This document shows, piece after piece, positions 10,381-18,088 of a stretch of 62,525 nt of DNA; the first letter of the stretch is position 1, and each line of letters begins with the position of its first letter. Where the stretch lies: assembly GCF_946222045.1 (NCBI RefSeq), contig NZ_CAMILN010000004.1, forward strand, positions 1-62,525, in the 5' to 3' direction. Below the pieces are notes generated by a model. The model saw only the letters and a program-made list of their open reading frames with translations, was not told the origin of the DNA and made no database searches. Made by a program: the position numbers and the translations under genes. Origin of the DNA: an uncultured Peptoniphilus sp. (GTDB lineage Bacteria > Bacillota > Clostridia > Tissierellales > Peptoniphilaceae).

Positions 10381-10475
10381 GTTAACTTATAAAATAGTTA
10401 ACATATAAAAATATCATCAGAAGATGATACTAGTTAAAGGTAATAATTTACTGTTAATGAGGACAGTAAATAATT
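10381..10475 (+). promoter_or_regulatory. Three consecutive hairpins in the backbone pilin leader
   Basis: Three stem-loops stand in a row before the pilin start. The first is GTTAAC (10381-10386) with GTTAAC (10397-10402), extended by an imperfect AT stem. The second is TATCATC (10412-10418) with GATGATA (10423-10429). The third is a 13-bp stem, AATAATTTACTGT (10442-10454) with ACAGTAAATAATT (10463-10475), with one mismatch and an 8-base loop. None has a clean terminator T-run. The ribosome binding site AAGGAG follows at 10490-10495. They may protect the abundant pilin mRNA or mark a processing/regulatory leader. Confidence 0.45.
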
Positions 10476-10503
10476 ATAAAAATTTATAATAAGGAGTTAT
10501 ATT

Positions 10504-12801
10504 ATGAACAAGAAAAAAATTATGTCACTAATCATGGCATTAGTGATGCTAGTGGGAGTATTTTCTCCACTAACAGCACTAGCGGAAGAAGCAGCTAATG
10601 ATACTACAGCTGCAAGTGATACAAAAGATGAAGTAACTGAAAAAGTTACTCTTCACAAGTTAGTAATGAGTAAAGATGACCTAGGAAAATGGGATTCAGA
10701 TAAGATCAAAGAGGCTGGATACAATGCAACTCAAAACACTGACCAATTAAAAGCTTTATTAGGTAAAGGTCATAGTGCTGAAGAAGTAGCAGGTGTTTAT
10801 TTTGCTGTTAAAGATAGCAAAGGTAAATATGTAACTATCAAAACAGATACAAAGGATAATAAAAAACCAGAGTATGGTTCAGTTGATTCATTAGATGCAA
10901 CATTACCAGAAGGATATGAATTGCTAGCTGGAGAAACTAAAGCTAATGGTATTGAATTTAACACTAAGGGACTAAAGGGCGATTATACAATTGAAGAAAT
11001 TCATGAAAAATCTAGCTATTATAACAATAGTAAAGATGAAAAAGAAAATGGAAAAATTATAACTGACAGCAAAGCAGTACCAGTAGAAATCACTCTTCCT
11101 CTTTACAATGACAAAGGTGTAGTTAAAAATGCTCACGTTTATCCAAAGAATACTGAAGAAAAACCAGAAATTGACAAGAACTTTGCAAAAGCAAAAGATG
11201 GAGAAAAAGAATTAGAAGTAGCAGATGGATTTGATGCAGCTGATAATGGTGCAGGAATTGGAGTAGGTGCTGATGTAAAAAATTATCAAGCTAAGAAAGC
11301 TACTGCAGAAGCTGAAATTGGTAAGAAAATACCATACGAAGTAAAAACTGTAATCCCAGCAAAATCTAACTTAGCTGAAGCACACTGGGACGATAAAATG
11401 ACTGAAGGTCTAACATACAATAAAGACCTTAAAGTAACAATTGGCGGAACAGAGATTACTCCAAGTACAGAAGGAGAAAATCCTGAATTAGTTCAAACTG
11501 ACAAAGGGTTTAGTTTAAGACTTCAAGGTGACAACCTTGCATTATTAAATGGTAAAGATGCAGAAGTAACAGTAGTGTTAACATATACTGCAACTGTTAA
11601 CTCAAAAGCTATCGTTGATATTCCAGAAGCCAACGACATTACTTTCCACTATGGAAATACTCCATCAAAAGGAAATACACCACTTCCAGTAAAACCTAAA
11701 GATGGCCAAGTAACTGTTAAAAAGACTTGGGATAATGGGTCTAAATGGGTCGAAGGCGAATACGCTAAATTTAAACTTGTAGATGCTAATACAGGTAAAG
11801 ATGTTACAGCTGATGATTTAGTAGAACCTACAATAGAAAGTGAAAAAGCTGCATTTAACACTTATAAAGAAAGTTTTCAAGGAACAGTAACTTTATCAAA
11901 AGATACAACAGAAACACATACTTGGAAATACCTAAATAACGATAAACAATATAAAGTTATAGAAGTTGAATCAAAAACACTATCAGACGCTGAATATACA
12001 AAAGCAGAAGATGGTACAATTGAAGTAACAAACCATAAGTCAAATAATCCTAAACCACTTAACCCAACAGAACCAAAGGTAGTAACAGGTGGTAAGAGAT
12101 TTGTAAAGACTAACCAAGAAGGTAAAGAAAGACTAGCTGGAGCTGAATTCTACGTTAAAAAGACAGTGGATGGAGCGGATAAATATCTAGTAGCAGCTAA
12201 AAAAGATGCTAAAAAAGTAAATGATGCAAAGACAGCTCTTGACAATGCAGTAAAAGCTTACAATGAAGGAGCTGCAACTATTGCAAAAGCAGAAGATGAA
12301 GGTTTCAAATTTACGGTTGGTGAAACAGAATACACTGATAAAGATAAAGCTTTGGAAGCATTAAAAGCTGAAGTAGACACAGCTCAAGAAGCTTACAATA
12401 AAGCTTTCAAGGAAAATGCAACTGCATATACTTGGGGCAACAAAGATGATGAGAACGTAGTTATCTTAACATCAGATGGTCAAGGTAGATTTGAAATTAC
12501 TGGTCTTGAATACGGCGAGTATAAACTTGAAGAAAAAACTGCTCCAAAAGGATTCGCAAAATTAAATGGAGACATTGACTTCACAGTAGCAAAAGGTTCT
12601 TATGCTGGTTCTGCTGAAGAGTTTAAGTATCAAGTAACTCTTGAAGAAGGAGAAACTCAAAATTACGGACTACAAGTTAAGAACAAGAAAGTTTCTATCC
12701 CACAAACTGGTGGTATGGGTACTGTTCTATTCACAATCGTTGGTATTTCTCTAATGGCTGGCGCTGTTGTTGCTATGAAGAGAAACAGAGAAGAAGCTTA
12801 A
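10504..12801 (+). CDS. Major (backbone) pilin, SpaA/FimA-type
   Basis: This 765-residue protein is the polymerising shaft subunit of a sortase-assembled pilus. It has a signal peptide (MNKKKIMSLIMALVMLVGVF, cleaved near ALAEE), an N-terminal domain, and a pilin motif ending HVYPKN at about residues 214-219 whose Lys is the expected acceptor for intermolecular isopeptides. A FimA-like D2 isopeptide domain follows (about 255-395), then a Cna-B-type domain (VTVKKTWD, about 401-505) and a SpaA domain with E-box YKLEEKTAPKGF near 678. The sorting signal is IPQTG, followed by a hydrophobic stretch and RNREEA. A Lys/Ala-rich insertion, probably helical, splits the last domain at about 565-645. RBS AAGGAG lies 8 bases before ATG. 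It precedes the minor pilin and three sortases, the normal pilus-operon order. Confidence 0.92.
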   Translation: MNKKKIMSLIMALVMLVGVFSPLTALAEEAANDTTAASDTKDEVTEKVTLHKLVMSKDDLGKWDSDKIKEAGYNATQNTDQLKALLGKGHSAEEVAGVYFAVKDSKGKYVTIKTDTKDNKKPEYGSVDSLDATLPEGYELLAGETKANGIEFNTKGLKGDYTIEEIHEKSSYYNNSKDEKENGKIITDSKAVPVEITLPLYNDKGVVKNAHVYPKNTEEKPEIDKNFAKAKDGEKELEVADGFDAADNGAGIGVGADVKNYQAKKATAEAEIGKKIPYEVKTVIPAKSNLAEAHWDDKMTEGLTYNKDLKVTIGGTEITPSTEGENPELVQTDKGFSLRLQGDNLALLNGKDAEVTVVLTYTATVNSKAIVDIPEANDITFHYGNTPSKGNTPLPVKPKDGQVTVKKTWDNGSKWVEGEYAKFKLVDANTGKDVTADDLVEPTIESEKAAFNTYKESFQGTVTLSKDTTETHTWKYLNNDKQYKVIEVESKTLSDAEYTKAEDGTIEVTNHKSNNPKPLNPTEPKVVTGGKRFVKTNQEGKERLAGAEFYVKKTVDGADKYLVAAKKDAKKVNDAKTALDNAVKAYNEGAATIAKAEDEGFKFTVGETEYTDKDKALEALKAEVDTAQEAYNKAFKENATAYTWGNKDDENVVILTSDGQGRFEITGLEYGEYKLEEKTAPKGFAKLNGDIDFTVAKGSYAGSAEEFKYQVTLEEGETQNYGLQVKNKKVSIPQTGGMGTVLFTIVGISLMAGAVVAMKRNREEA

Positions 12802-12863
12802 TTTTATTAAGTAAGATATTTTGAGATACTTTTCTCAAAGGGGTTTAATTATTTAAATCTAAT

Positions 12864-12883
12864 GGGAGGGGGCAACCCCTTCC
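12864..12883 (+). promoter_or_regulatory. GC-rich GNRA-loop hairpin between the two pilin genes
   Basis: GGGAGGGG (12864-12871) pairs with CCCCTTCC (12876-12883), eight pairs including one G-U, closing a GCAA tetraloop of the stable GNRA class. No T-run follows. Its place between the high-copy backbone pilin and the low-copy minor pilin fits partial attenuation or protection of the upstream mRNA 3' end, which is inference. Confidence 0.45.
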
Positions 12884-12910
12884 TCTACATATTATGATAG
12901 AGGGGTAGAG

Positions 12911-14113
12911 ATGAAGAAGAGAATTAAAGATTTAATAATTTTATACATGATGGTAACTATGGTCTTCCTACCTCTTAATGTTTTAGGAGCATCATCTGTT
13001 ACCATCGATATTAAGACAAGGGAAAGTTTAAGCAAAGAGGACCTGGAAGGCAGGACTCTTGGTATTTGGAAAATCAATGAAAATTTCATTGATACAAAGA
13101 TGGATAAGACCAATCTTGTGACAATACTTGATAAGCTTAGTGAGGAAGATTTGGACAGACAGCTTGCTAATAAGGCTGACAAGTGGATTATAAGTCCTAA
13201 GGAAAAGGACGATTATAAGGTTACTCTTGATCTTGAGCCTGGCACTTATTATATTAGGGAGCTTGGGGACAAGGACCGCATTATTGAGTCTGCAGTTTTT
13301 AGTCCAGAAGAGACTAATATTGCTAAGTTAAAATGGGGGCTAAAGGTTAGACCTACACCTCCACCACCACCTCCAGAAGAGCCACCTCATGAGCCACCGA
13401 CTCCACCTAATTCTGTTCGTCTCTTTAAGTACAGTGACGATGGAAGGGGTCTTGTTGGTGCCAAGTTCCAACTTCTTGATGAGGATGGAAATGTGGTGAA
13501 GACAAGGGCCTACACTATGGACCCTAAGGGGACTGAGGAGGTCTTTGAGACTGACAAGAATGGTTTTATTGTTATAAGGGATCTTGAGCCTGGTGTTTAT
13601 TTCTTCAAGGAAGTGGAGGCGCCTTTTGGTTATGAGATTGTGGATGAGATGAGTCAGTTCACTATCTTTGAAGGGCAAGCTGCCAAGCTAAGTGTCCTTA
13701 ACAAGAAGAAACTTGGGTCTTATAATTTCTATAAGACTAATGAAAAGAGAGATGTGGGCCTTGGTGGTGCTGAATTTGTCATCACCCAAAAAGTCAAAGG
13801 TAAGGACCAAAGGGTTCAAAGGGATGGCAAGGACCTTGTTTTGAAGTCTGGTGATGACGGCAAGTTCTTTGTGAGAGACCTTCCTTATGGTACTTATGAA
13901 ATTTGGGAGACTAAGGCTCCTGATGGTTATACTCTTTTACAGGGTTCTTTAAAATTTGAGATTAATGACAATTCTTTTGAAAAAGTCCTAATTATAGAGA
14001 ATACTACTAAGCCACCTATTCCAAAGACAGGGGATATTACCCTAATTGTGCTTGTTATTGCAGGTGCAATTATGATAGGATTGGGTAGGTTTATGATCAA
14101 GGACAAGAATTAA
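12911..14113 (+). CDS. Minor/base pilin with IPKTG sorting signal
   Basis: The product has 400 residues: signal peptide 1-26, an N-terminal domain of about 115 residues, a proline-rich linker (RPTPPPPPPEEPPHEPPTPP, about residues 147-166), then two SpaA-type domains with E-boxes YFFKEVEAPFGY and YEIWETKAPDGY. It ends in IPKTG, a hydrophobic span and a basic tail. Proline-rich linkers and small size are typical of basal or ancillary pilins that are finally joined to peptidoglycan by the housekeeping sortase, so I infer the base subunit. RBS AGGGG lies at 12900-12904. It ends just before a terminator, after which the sortase genes begin. Confidence 0.88.
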   Translation: MKKRIKDLIILYMMVTMVFLPLNVLGASSVTIDIKTRESLSKEDLEGRTLGIWKINENFIDTKMDKTNLVTILDKLSEEDLDRQLANKADKWIISPKEKDDYKVTLDLEPGTYYIRELGDKDRIIESAVFSPEETNIAKLKWGLKVRPTPPPPPPEEPPHEPPTPPNSVRLFKYSDDGRGLVGAKFQLLDEDGNVVKTRAYTMDPKGTEEVFETDKNGFIVIRDLEPGVYFFKEVEAPFGYEIVDEMSQFTIFEGQAAKLSVLNKKKLGSYNFYKTNEKRDVGLGGAEFVITQKVKGKDQRVQRDGKDLVLKSGDDGKFFVRDLPYGTYEIWETKAPDGYTLLQGSLKFEINDNSFEKVLIIENTTKPPIPKTGDITLIVLVIAGAIMIGLGRFMIKDKN

Positions 14114-14140
14114 GAGGGGCTCCTTGGGAGCCTCTTTTTT
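14114..14140 (+). terminator. Rho-independent terminator between minor pilin and sortases
   Basis: GAGGGGCTCC (14114-14123) pairs with GGAGCCTC (14127-14134), followed by a run of six T. It abuts the pilin stop codon and lies 12 bases before the first sortase start. Partial read-through would give much less sortase than pilin mRNA. Confidence 0.85.
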
Positions 14141-14152
14141 ATGGGTGAAAAG

Positions 14153-15139
14153 ATGAGTAAAAAAAAGAAAAAATCTAATAAGTTATTTATTTTTATTTTT
14201 ATATTGGGTCTGGGGATTCTTTCTTATCCCTTGATCTCCAATTGGTATTACAGGATTGAGGCCAACAACCAGGTTGCCGACTACAAGGAAGCCAGGGACC
14301 TCTTAAGTGATGAGGAAATCCAAAGAAGGTTAAGGCTGGCTCAGATTTATAATGACAATCTGGGGAATGTGACGCCTAAGGACCCTTACAGTGAAGAGGA
14401 GAAGCACAAGGCCATAGAGAATTATGCTCAGATGCTGGAGCTTAGGACCAAGATTGGTACTGTTGAGGTGCCTTCTATTGATGTGGACCTGCCTATCTAT
14501 GCTGGGACTAATGAGGAAATCTTGCAAAAGGGGGCTGGCCACTTGGAGGGGACTTCTCTTCCTATTGGTGGAGAGTCATCTCACACTGTTATAACAGCCC
14601 ACTCTGGTCTGCCTTCTGCTAGGCTCTTTACGGACCTGGAAAAGGTGGAGATGGGGGACAAGTTTTACATCAACTACATTGGTGGTGTCTTGGCCTACCA
14701 AGTGGACCACATTGATGTCATTGATCCTTCTGATTTTTCGCAACTTCTCGTGGTGCCAGGCAAGGACTATGCAACGCTTCTTACTTGTACGCCAATTATG
14801 ATCAACACTCACAGGCTTATTGTCCGTGGTCACAGGGTTCCTTATGTGCCTGAAGAGGACGACAAGGTAAGGGAAGATGTTGGCAAGAACCTAGATATTG
14901 ATAAAAGACTTATAATTCTCATTATTTTTGCTATAATAATCTTATTGAAGTTTATTCTTGATAGGAGAAGGAAGAAGAAGGCTGCCAAGAGGGAAGCTGA
15001 TAGGCTAAAAAATATTGAAATGGCAAGGATGAAGGACCAAGAGAATTCTAGTGGAAATTCTAATGGGAATTCTAGTGATAATTCTGATGGTAATTTAAAG
15101 GATGAGAAGGGTGGCGGAGACCGTGAAGGAAAAATTTAA
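14153..15139 (+). CDS. srtC: Class C pilus sortase 1
   Basis: This membrane transpeptidase cleaves the LPXTG-like motif of pilins and joins subunits through the pilin-motif Lys. The start at ATG 14153 (MSKKKKK) is preferred: GGGTGA lies upstream, whereas ATG 14141 directly follows the terminator T-run. The length is 328 residues. There is an N-terminal membrane segment, a lid segment with DPY (about residues 78-80), catalytic His150 (VITAHSG), Cys212 in TLLTC and Arg221 in the following HRL, then a second membrane helix and an unusual Asn/Ser/Gly-rich tail of about 30 residues. The lid and C-terminal helix are class C features. It overlaps the next sortase gene. Confidence 0.92.
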   Translation: MSKKKKKSNKLFIFIFILGLGILSYPLISNWYYRIEANNQVADYKEARDLLSDEEIQRRLRLAQIYNDNLGNVTPKDPYSEEEKHKAIENYAQMLELRTKIGTVEVPSIDVDLPIYAGTNEEILQKGAGHLEGTSLPIGGESSHTVITAHSGLPSARLFTDLEKVEMGDKFYINYIGGVLAYQVDHIDVIDPSDFSQLLVVPGKDYATLLTCTPIMINTHRLIVRGHRVPYVPEEDDKVREDVGKNLDIDKRLIILIIFAIIILLKFILDRRRKKKAAKREADRLKNIEMARMKDQENSSGNSNGNSSDNSDGNLKDEKGGGDREGKI

Positions 15140-15953
15140 AAGAAATTGGAAGATTATTCTTCTATTTATCACTGGTTTTTTGATTGCTTCTTATCCTATT
15201 ATCTCCAACTGGTATTACACTGTGGAGAACAACAACCAGATTGTGGACTTCAAGGAAGCTGTTGATGAGATGAGTCAGGCTGAGATTGACGAGAGGATTG
15301 ACCTGGCTCGTGCCTATAATGAAACCTTGGACCCTTCAAAGCTGGCTGACCCTTACACTGACAGGGAGAAGAAGGGTGTGGAAAACTATGCCCGTATGCT
15401 AGAAGCCAGGGAGAAGATTGGTTATCTTGACGTGCCAAAGATCAACCAACAAATTCCAGTTTATGCTGGTACTTCTGAGGATGTCCTTCAAAAGGCCTGT
15501 GGTCACTTGGAGGGGACTTCTCTCCCTATTGGGGGCAAGTCTACCCACTCTGTTATCACTGCCCACAGAGGTCTTCCGCAAGTCAAGCTCTTTAGAGACC
15601 TTGACAAGATGGAAGTGGGAGATGTTTTCTACTACACTAACGTTAAGGAAACTCTCGCCTATCAGGTGGACCAAATTCTCGTTATTGAGCCATGGAATTT
15701 TGATCCTGTCCTCGTTGTTGAGGGAAGGGATTATATGACTCTACTTACTTGTACGCCTTATATGATTAATTCTCATAGGCTCTTAGTTCGTGGTCACAGG
15801 ATTCCTTATGTGCCAGAGGAAAAGGAAGAGGCTGAAGACAAGGCTAAGTTTAACTACAAGGACTTAATCGTGCCTGGTTTTGTTATTCTTCTTCTTATTA
15901 TCATTATCTTTATCTATATTAAAAGACGCAGGAGGAGACGTTATGAAGGCTAA
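15102..15953 (+). CDS. srtC: Class C pilus sortase 2
   Basis: The product has up to 283 residues. ATG 15102 lies in the 3' end of the preceding sortase gene; the in-frame GTG at 15123 behind GGCGGAG is an equally plausible start, giving 276 residues. The order is N-terminal membrane helix, lid with DPY, His155 (VITAHRG), Cys217 (TLLTC) and Arg226, then a C-terminal hydrophobic helix and a poly-Arg end. It is closely similar to sortase 1 through the core (shared HLEGTSLPIGG, TCTPxMINxHRL), so the two probably arose by tandem duplication and may serve different pilins. It is translationally coupled to the genes on both sides. Confidence 0.92.
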   Translation: MRRVAETVKEKFKRNWKIILLFITGFLIASYPIISNWYYTVENNNQIVDFKEAVDEMSQAEIDERIDLARAYNETLDPSKLADPYTDREKKGVENYARMLEAREKIGYLDVPKINQQIPVYAGTSEDVLQKACGHLEGTSLPIGGKSTHSVITAHRGLPQVKLFRDLDKMEVGDVFYYTNVKETLAYQVDQILVIEPWNFDPVLVVEGRDYMTLLTCTPYMINSHRLLVRGHRIPYVPEEKEEAEDKAKFNYKDLIVPGFVILLLIIIIFIYIKRRRRRRYEG

Positions 15954-16773
15954 GCCAAGGGTCATAATTGGATATATCTTTATCTTGTTGGGGATATTTT
16001 TGCCCCTACTTGCCTTTACTTCCATGTCTTATAGGGAGATTATGGCAGACAAGAAGTATGCTTCCTTTAAGGCCAAGGACAGTCAAGTGACTGATGACTT
16101 GATTGATTACAACAAGGAGGTTGTCAAGGGGGATACCAATATTATTGACCCCTTTGACAATGAGGAATATGAGGGTGCTCATGACATCAAGGGGATTGAC
16201 AAGGACGAGGTCTTTGCCTATCTCATTATCCCCAAGCTTGATATGAAGAAGCCGATTTATCTTGATGCAACTTATGACCATCTCGACTGGGGAGTTGCCC
16301 AAGTTGAGGGGACAAGTCTTCCCCTTGGTGGGATGTCAACTAGGGCTGTCATAGCCGGCCACAGGGGCTGGTGGGGTGACCTCATGTTTTACAATGTTGA
16401 CAAGCTAGAGGTTGGCGATGAGATCTTAATTGACGGTCGCACAGGTCTGCTTGAATACAGGGTCACAGGGACTGATATAATTTCTCCTTCCGATTGGGAG
16501 TCTATCCTTCCAGTGGCAGGAAAGGACATGGTGACACTTTTAACATGTCATCCAAAGAGGCCACCAAGACCTAAGAGGCTACTTATTAATGCCGAGAGGG
16601 TTGAGGAAAAGAAGGTTTCGGAAGAAGTTCTTGTGGAAGAAAAGACAGAAGTAAACTATTTAAAATATGTGATTTATGGAATTACAATTATTGGATGGAT
16701 AGCCATGATCCTAGTTTTTATTAGGATGGTGGGATATATTAGGTCTTCTAGGAGAAGGTCTAGGAGAAGATAG
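15943..16773 (+). CDS. srtC: Class C-like sortase 3
   Basis: The 276-residue product starts at ATG 15943, selected by the strong GGAGGAGA site at 15931-15938; the frame is open further upstream without a start signal. It overlaps sortase 2 by 11 bases. It has an N-terminal membrane helix, a DPF lid-like motif (about residue 66), His140 (VIAGHRGWWG), Cys202 in TLLTCHP and Arg212, then a C-terminal membrane helix and a basic tail. It is more divergent than sortases 1 and 2, with HPKRPPRPKR replacing the usual TPYMINSHR after the Cys, so it may handle a different subunit such as the tip or base pilin. It is the last gene of the pilus operon. Confidence 0.9.
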   Translation: MKAKPRVIIGYIFILLGIFLPLLAFTSMSYREIMADKKYASFKAKDSQVTDDLIDYNKEVVKGDTNIIDPFDNEEYEGAHDIKGIDKDEVFAYLIIPKLDMKKPIYLDATYDHLDWGVAQVEGTSLPLGGMSTRAVIAGHRGWWGDLMFYNVDKLEVGDEILIDGRTGLLEYRVTGTDIISPSDWESILPVAGKDMVTLLTCHPKRPPRPKRLLINAERVEEKKVSEEVLVEEKTEVNYLKYVIYGITIIGWIAMILVFIRMVGYIRSSRRRSRRR

Positions 16774-16789
16774 GAGTAGTTTGATGGGA

Positions 16790-16822
16790 AGAGCCTGGTG
16801 CTTATGCCAGGCTCATTTTTAA
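16790..16822 (+). terminator. Terminator of the sortase genes
   Basis: GAGCCTGG (16791-16798) pairs perfectly with CCAGGCTC (16807-16814), followed by ATTTTTAA. It closes the pilus operon. Confidence 0.85.
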
Positions 16823-17052
16823 TGATAAGAAAAACAGAGACGAGTCTCTGTTTTTCTGGTGAGAATAAAGGAACACAGATTTTTGACAAGCAAAAATCTG
16901 CGGGCAGACTTATCAAAATTTCTTGCAGAAATTTGATCAAGTCTCAGCCAATGCGAGTGTTAGCGACGCATGAGCTGATGAAAAATCTTATCCAGCGACT
17001 GCAGAAGAAACGACCGAATAGGGAGTTTCTTCAAAGGAGTCGGATTAAGTAA
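16823..17052. repeat. Family C intergenic repeat, copy 1, interrupted by an A element
   Basis: It begins with a bidirectional terminator-like palindrome, AAAAACAGAGAC (16830-16841) with GTCTCTGTTTTT (16844-16855). After the A1 insert comes the family C body: atgcgagtgttagcgacgcatgagctgatgaaaaatcttatccagcga, then cgaccgaatagggag, then a sequence ending gagtcggat. Other copies are at 34925-35077 (opposite strand), 60302-60456 and, in pieces, 26975-27022, 60793-60960 and 61008-61036. Short reading frames across it run through repeats and are not genes. Confidence 0.7.
16864..16950. repeat. Family A double-hairpin repeat, copy A1
   Basis: The unit contains CAGATTTTTG-acaag-CAAAAATCTG, a perfect 10-bp hairpin, followed by an 18-bp imperfect hairpin (AGACTTATCAAAATTTCT with AGAAATTTGATCAAGTCT). 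It is nearly identical to A2 (17168-17254) and A3 (26888-26974), with A4 (60829-60905) more diverged. In A1 it lies inside a family C repeat. Confidence 0.8.
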
Positions 17053-17072
17053 GTATAGAAAAAGTTTAATTA

Positions 17073-17102
17073 AAGGCAGTCACAAAGTCGACTGTCTTTT
17101 TA
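17073..17102 (+). terminator. Terminator-like hairpin of the AGGCAGTC type
   Basis: AAGGCAGTC (17073-17081) pairs with GACTGTCTT (17090-17098), followed by Ts. Relatives stand after the other family C/A repeats, at 60475-60506 and 60966-60998, so it travels with the repeat cluster. Confidence 0.6.
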
Positions 17103-17167
17103 ATATGACTTCAAGCTGAAATCGACTATAATAAGCCTGAAGCTGATGAAAAATCTTATCCAGTGAG

Positions 17168-17254
17168 AATAAAGGAACACAGATTTTTGACAAGCAAAAA
17201 TCTGCGGGCAGACTTATCAAAATTTCTTGCAGAAATTTGATCAAGTCTCAGCCA
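17168..17254. repeat. Family A double-hairpin repeat, copy A2
   Basis: It matches A1 across its length. It is preceded by a piece of family C (gctgatgaaaaatcttatccag, 17140-17162) and followed within three bases by B1, so A2 and B1 form a composite of about 260 bases upstream of the toxin-like gene. Confidence 0.8.
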
Positions 17255-17256
17255 AG

Positions 17257-17428
17257 CAAAAAGCTCTTGCCCGAATATCTCATTCCAAAAATTGATGCTT
17301 TCTAAATCTCGACCTTCTAAAATCGCAAACTCGCTATCGCTCAAACAATGCGATTTTGGACGAAGGTCTTCGATTTGAAAACAAGACAATTTTTTACATA
17401 GGATATTCTTGGCAAGTAGCTTTTTTGT
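17257..17428. repeat. Family B long nested-hairpin repeat, copy B1
   Basis: This 172-base element folds on itself from end to end. The outer stem pairs AAGCTCTTGCCCGAATATC with GATATTCTTGGCAAGTAGCTT. Inside it AAAAATTG pairs with CAATTTTT, AAATCTCGACCTTC with GAAGGTCTTCGATTT, and AAAATCGCA with TGCGATTTT. It ends in a T-run. Copies are B2 (19152-19218, outer stem only), B3 (27085-27253) and B4 (60567-60733). Confidence 0.8.
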
Positions 17429-17563
17429 AACGTGAAAAGATTTAAATAAGTTTAATATGTATTATCGCTAGTAATAAATAATAGAAAATTAAGGTTGATT
17501 ATGATATTATAATGATACTTAGGAATAGTTTTTAATAAAGTGAATCAACAAAAGAGAGCTATT

Positions 17564-18088
17564 ATGTCTGGAGAATTTTTTGAAACAATTGCATACCACA
17601 CTACAGAAAAAGATAGAGCTGTTTCCATTTTAAAAGATAAATTTTTTAAGGAAAGCACAAAAGATAATGAGTGGCTTGGACATGGAATTTATTTCTGGGA
17701 CAGTTTAGAAGATGCTGTATGGTGGAAGAATCATGTTAAAAATGCGGGTAAAGATGATACTGTTATAATAAAGGTAAAGTTAAAGTGCAAATATTCGGAG
17801 TATAGAGATTTAAGTATTAAGAAAAATATGCAAGAATATGAAAAAGAATGCATGGAAGTTATAATAAATAATAAGTTAAAACTAATTAAAACATCTGATG
17901 ATAAGTTAAGAAATTTCTATTGTAATTATTATAAAAAGAAACTTGGGATAAAATTATTATCATATGACTTTAGAATTAGAAATAAATTTAATGAATTTGG
18001 ATTTGAGAAATACTCAATTCAGCATTGCCTTGGTGAGAATTTTCAAAGTGAGATTCTTGAAATTAGAGGAGTGATTGAAAATGTTTGA
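17564..18088 (+). CDS. Putative ADP-ribosyltransferase-fold toxin (CmdT-like)
   Basis: This is a 174-residue cytoplasmic protein without signal or membrane segments. ATG 17564 is preferred over GTG 17540 because AGAGAG lies 5-10 bases upstream; a TATAAT at 17508-17513 may be its -10 box. The N-terminus reads AYHTTEKDRA (about 9-18), followed by GHGIYFW (about 39-45). A conserved His in the first strand followed by a G-x-Y-F strand is the layout of PARP/diphtheria-toxin-type ADP-ribosyltransferases. The third catalytic residue cannot be fixed by eye; Gln/Glu near the C-terminus (QHCLGENFQSE) is a candidate. It is followed with an 8-base overlap by a small protein and then by a SecB-like chaperone, the toxin-antitoxin-chaperone order known for CmdTAC phage defence. 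The fold and CmdT assignment are inference from motif and context. Confidence 0.6.
   Translation: MSGEFFETIAYHTTEKDRAVSILKDKFFKESTKDNEWLGHGIYFWDSLEDAVWWKNHVKNAGKDDTVIIKVKLKCKYSEYRDLSIKKNMQEYEKECMEVIINNKLKLIKTSDDKLRNFYCNYYKKKLGIKLLSYDFRIRNKFNEFGFEKYSIQHCLGENFQSEILEIRGVIENV

Noticed and set aside
16674..17389. Short frames on both strands through the repeat cluster (16674-16940 -, 16798-17052 +, 17156-17389 -)
   Set aside because: They run through A, B and C repeats, lack ribosome binding sites and recur wherever the repeats occur (also 60627-61011).
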